This document shows, piece after piece, positions 63,555 through 64,000 of a DNA stretch of 64,000 bases (positions are counted from its first letter, which is position 1; every line of letters starts with the position of its first letter). The stretch comes from Budorcas taxicolor. Its lineage: Eukaryota; Chordata; Mammalia; Artiodactyla; Bovidae. Position numbers and translations under genes: made by a program. Where the stretch lies: positions 15,828,001 to 15,892,000 of the forward strand of contig NC_068913.1 in assembly GCF_023091745.1 (NCBI RefSeq). Direction: 5' to 3'. The notes under the pieces are model-generated. The model ran no database searches and was not told where the DNA came from. It saw only the letters and a list, made by a program, of their open reading frames with translations.

Positions 63555-64000
63555 AGTTCAATTCGCTCAGTCGTGTCCAACTCTGCAGCCCCATGGACTG
63601 CAGCACACCAGGCTTCCCTGTCCATCACCAGCTCCCAGGTCTTACTCAAGCTCATGTCCATAGAATCAGTGATGCCATCCAACCATCTCATCCTCTGTTG
63701 TCCCCTTCTCCTCCTGCCTTCAATCTTTCCCAGCACCATGGTCTTTTTCCAGTGAGTCAGCTCTTCACATCAGGTGGCCAAAGTATTGGAGTTTCGCTTC
63801 AACATCAGTCCTTCCAATGAATATTCAGGACTGATTTCCTTTAGGATGGACTGGTTGGATCTCCTTTCAGTTCAAGAGACTCTCAAGAGTCTTTTCCAAC
63901 ACCACAGTTCAAAAGCATCAATTCTTCGGTGCTCAGCTTTCTTTATAGTCCAACTCTCACATCCATACATGACTACTGGAAAAACCATAGCTTTGATTAG
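63555..64000 (-). mobile_element. BovB LINE, 3' part, cut by the window edge
   Basis: Minus strand, starting with TTTAGTTCAATTCGCTCAG and running past the end of the window at CATAGCTTTGATTAG. Haplotype intermediate between the middle and older groups (CCAATGAATATTCAGG, CACATCAGGTGGCC). A 4-base loss near 63582 breaks the terminal frame. Confidence 0.93.

Noticed and set aside
11739..64000. Repeated BovB and SINE units considered as a CRISPR-like or tandem array
   Set aside because: Units are dispersed, in both orientations, with different truncations and no regular spacers; the genome is mammalian.

Overview
The window is mammalian, from a pecoran ruminant (cattle, sheep, goat, deer or a relative). 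It carries BovB (RTE) LINEs with (ACTGA)n or (AAC)n tails, about 25 Bov-tA/Bov-A/Bov-A2 SINEs, ruminant L1 (L1-BT) 3' ends and CHR-type tRNA-Glu SINEs. Beneath these lie older layers shared by placental mammals: MIR, L2, L1M, MER5A, a hAT-Charlie-like family, Tigger, an MLT2-type ERVL LTR and an MLT1-type MaLR LTR. Repeat names come from memory of the consensus sequences, not from a search.

I find no host protein-coding gene, exon chain, functional tRNA/rRNA gene, CRISPR array or operon. Every long open frame I can explain is a BovB reverse-transcriptase remnant, its antisense shadow, or a translated SINE. The remaining frames in unique DNA (for example 39699-40286 minus and 46848-47213 minus) look like chance, although the second lies in a GC-rich island worth a conservation test. 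The window is best read as intergenic or deep-intronic DNA.

Layout. 0-15 kb is scattered SINEs, a solo MLT2-type LTR (8.7-9.3 kb), a 1.4-kb BovB (11.7-13.2 kb) and an L1M with two Bov-A insertions (13.6-14.7 kb). 15-30 kb is almost free of young SINEs and holds a deleted Tigger, a 3-kb antisense L1M block, MER5A pieces and a 980-bp BovB. 30-45 kb is dense in SINEs, CHR elements and BovB pieces, with an 88-bp inverted duplication around 31.3/32.1 kb and a dimer-headed SINE at 41.6 kb. 45-53 kb has a GC-rich unique island (46.9-47.2 kb) and a broken sense L1M (48.5-50.8 kb). 53-57 kb is the most repeat-poor stretch. 57-64 kb returns to BovB, including the longest RT remnant (57.9-59.4 kb) and one running off the right edge.

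The elements do not form a pathway but record insertion history: Bov SINEs and BovB sit inside L1M, L2 and MIR, and a tiny L1-BT sits inside an MLT1-type LTR. All 13 BovB copies are defective, through 5' truncation, frameshifts, nonsense changes, a lost motif-A aspartate or a missing 3' end. I did not find a new biological system. The best anomalies are the inverted duplication, the dimer-headed SINE, a poly(A)-only insertion with target-site duplication, 3'-truncated SINEs with target-site duplications, a BovB with no 3' end, a mosaic 266-codon frame, and three BovB diagnostic haplotypes that track the 3' tail.
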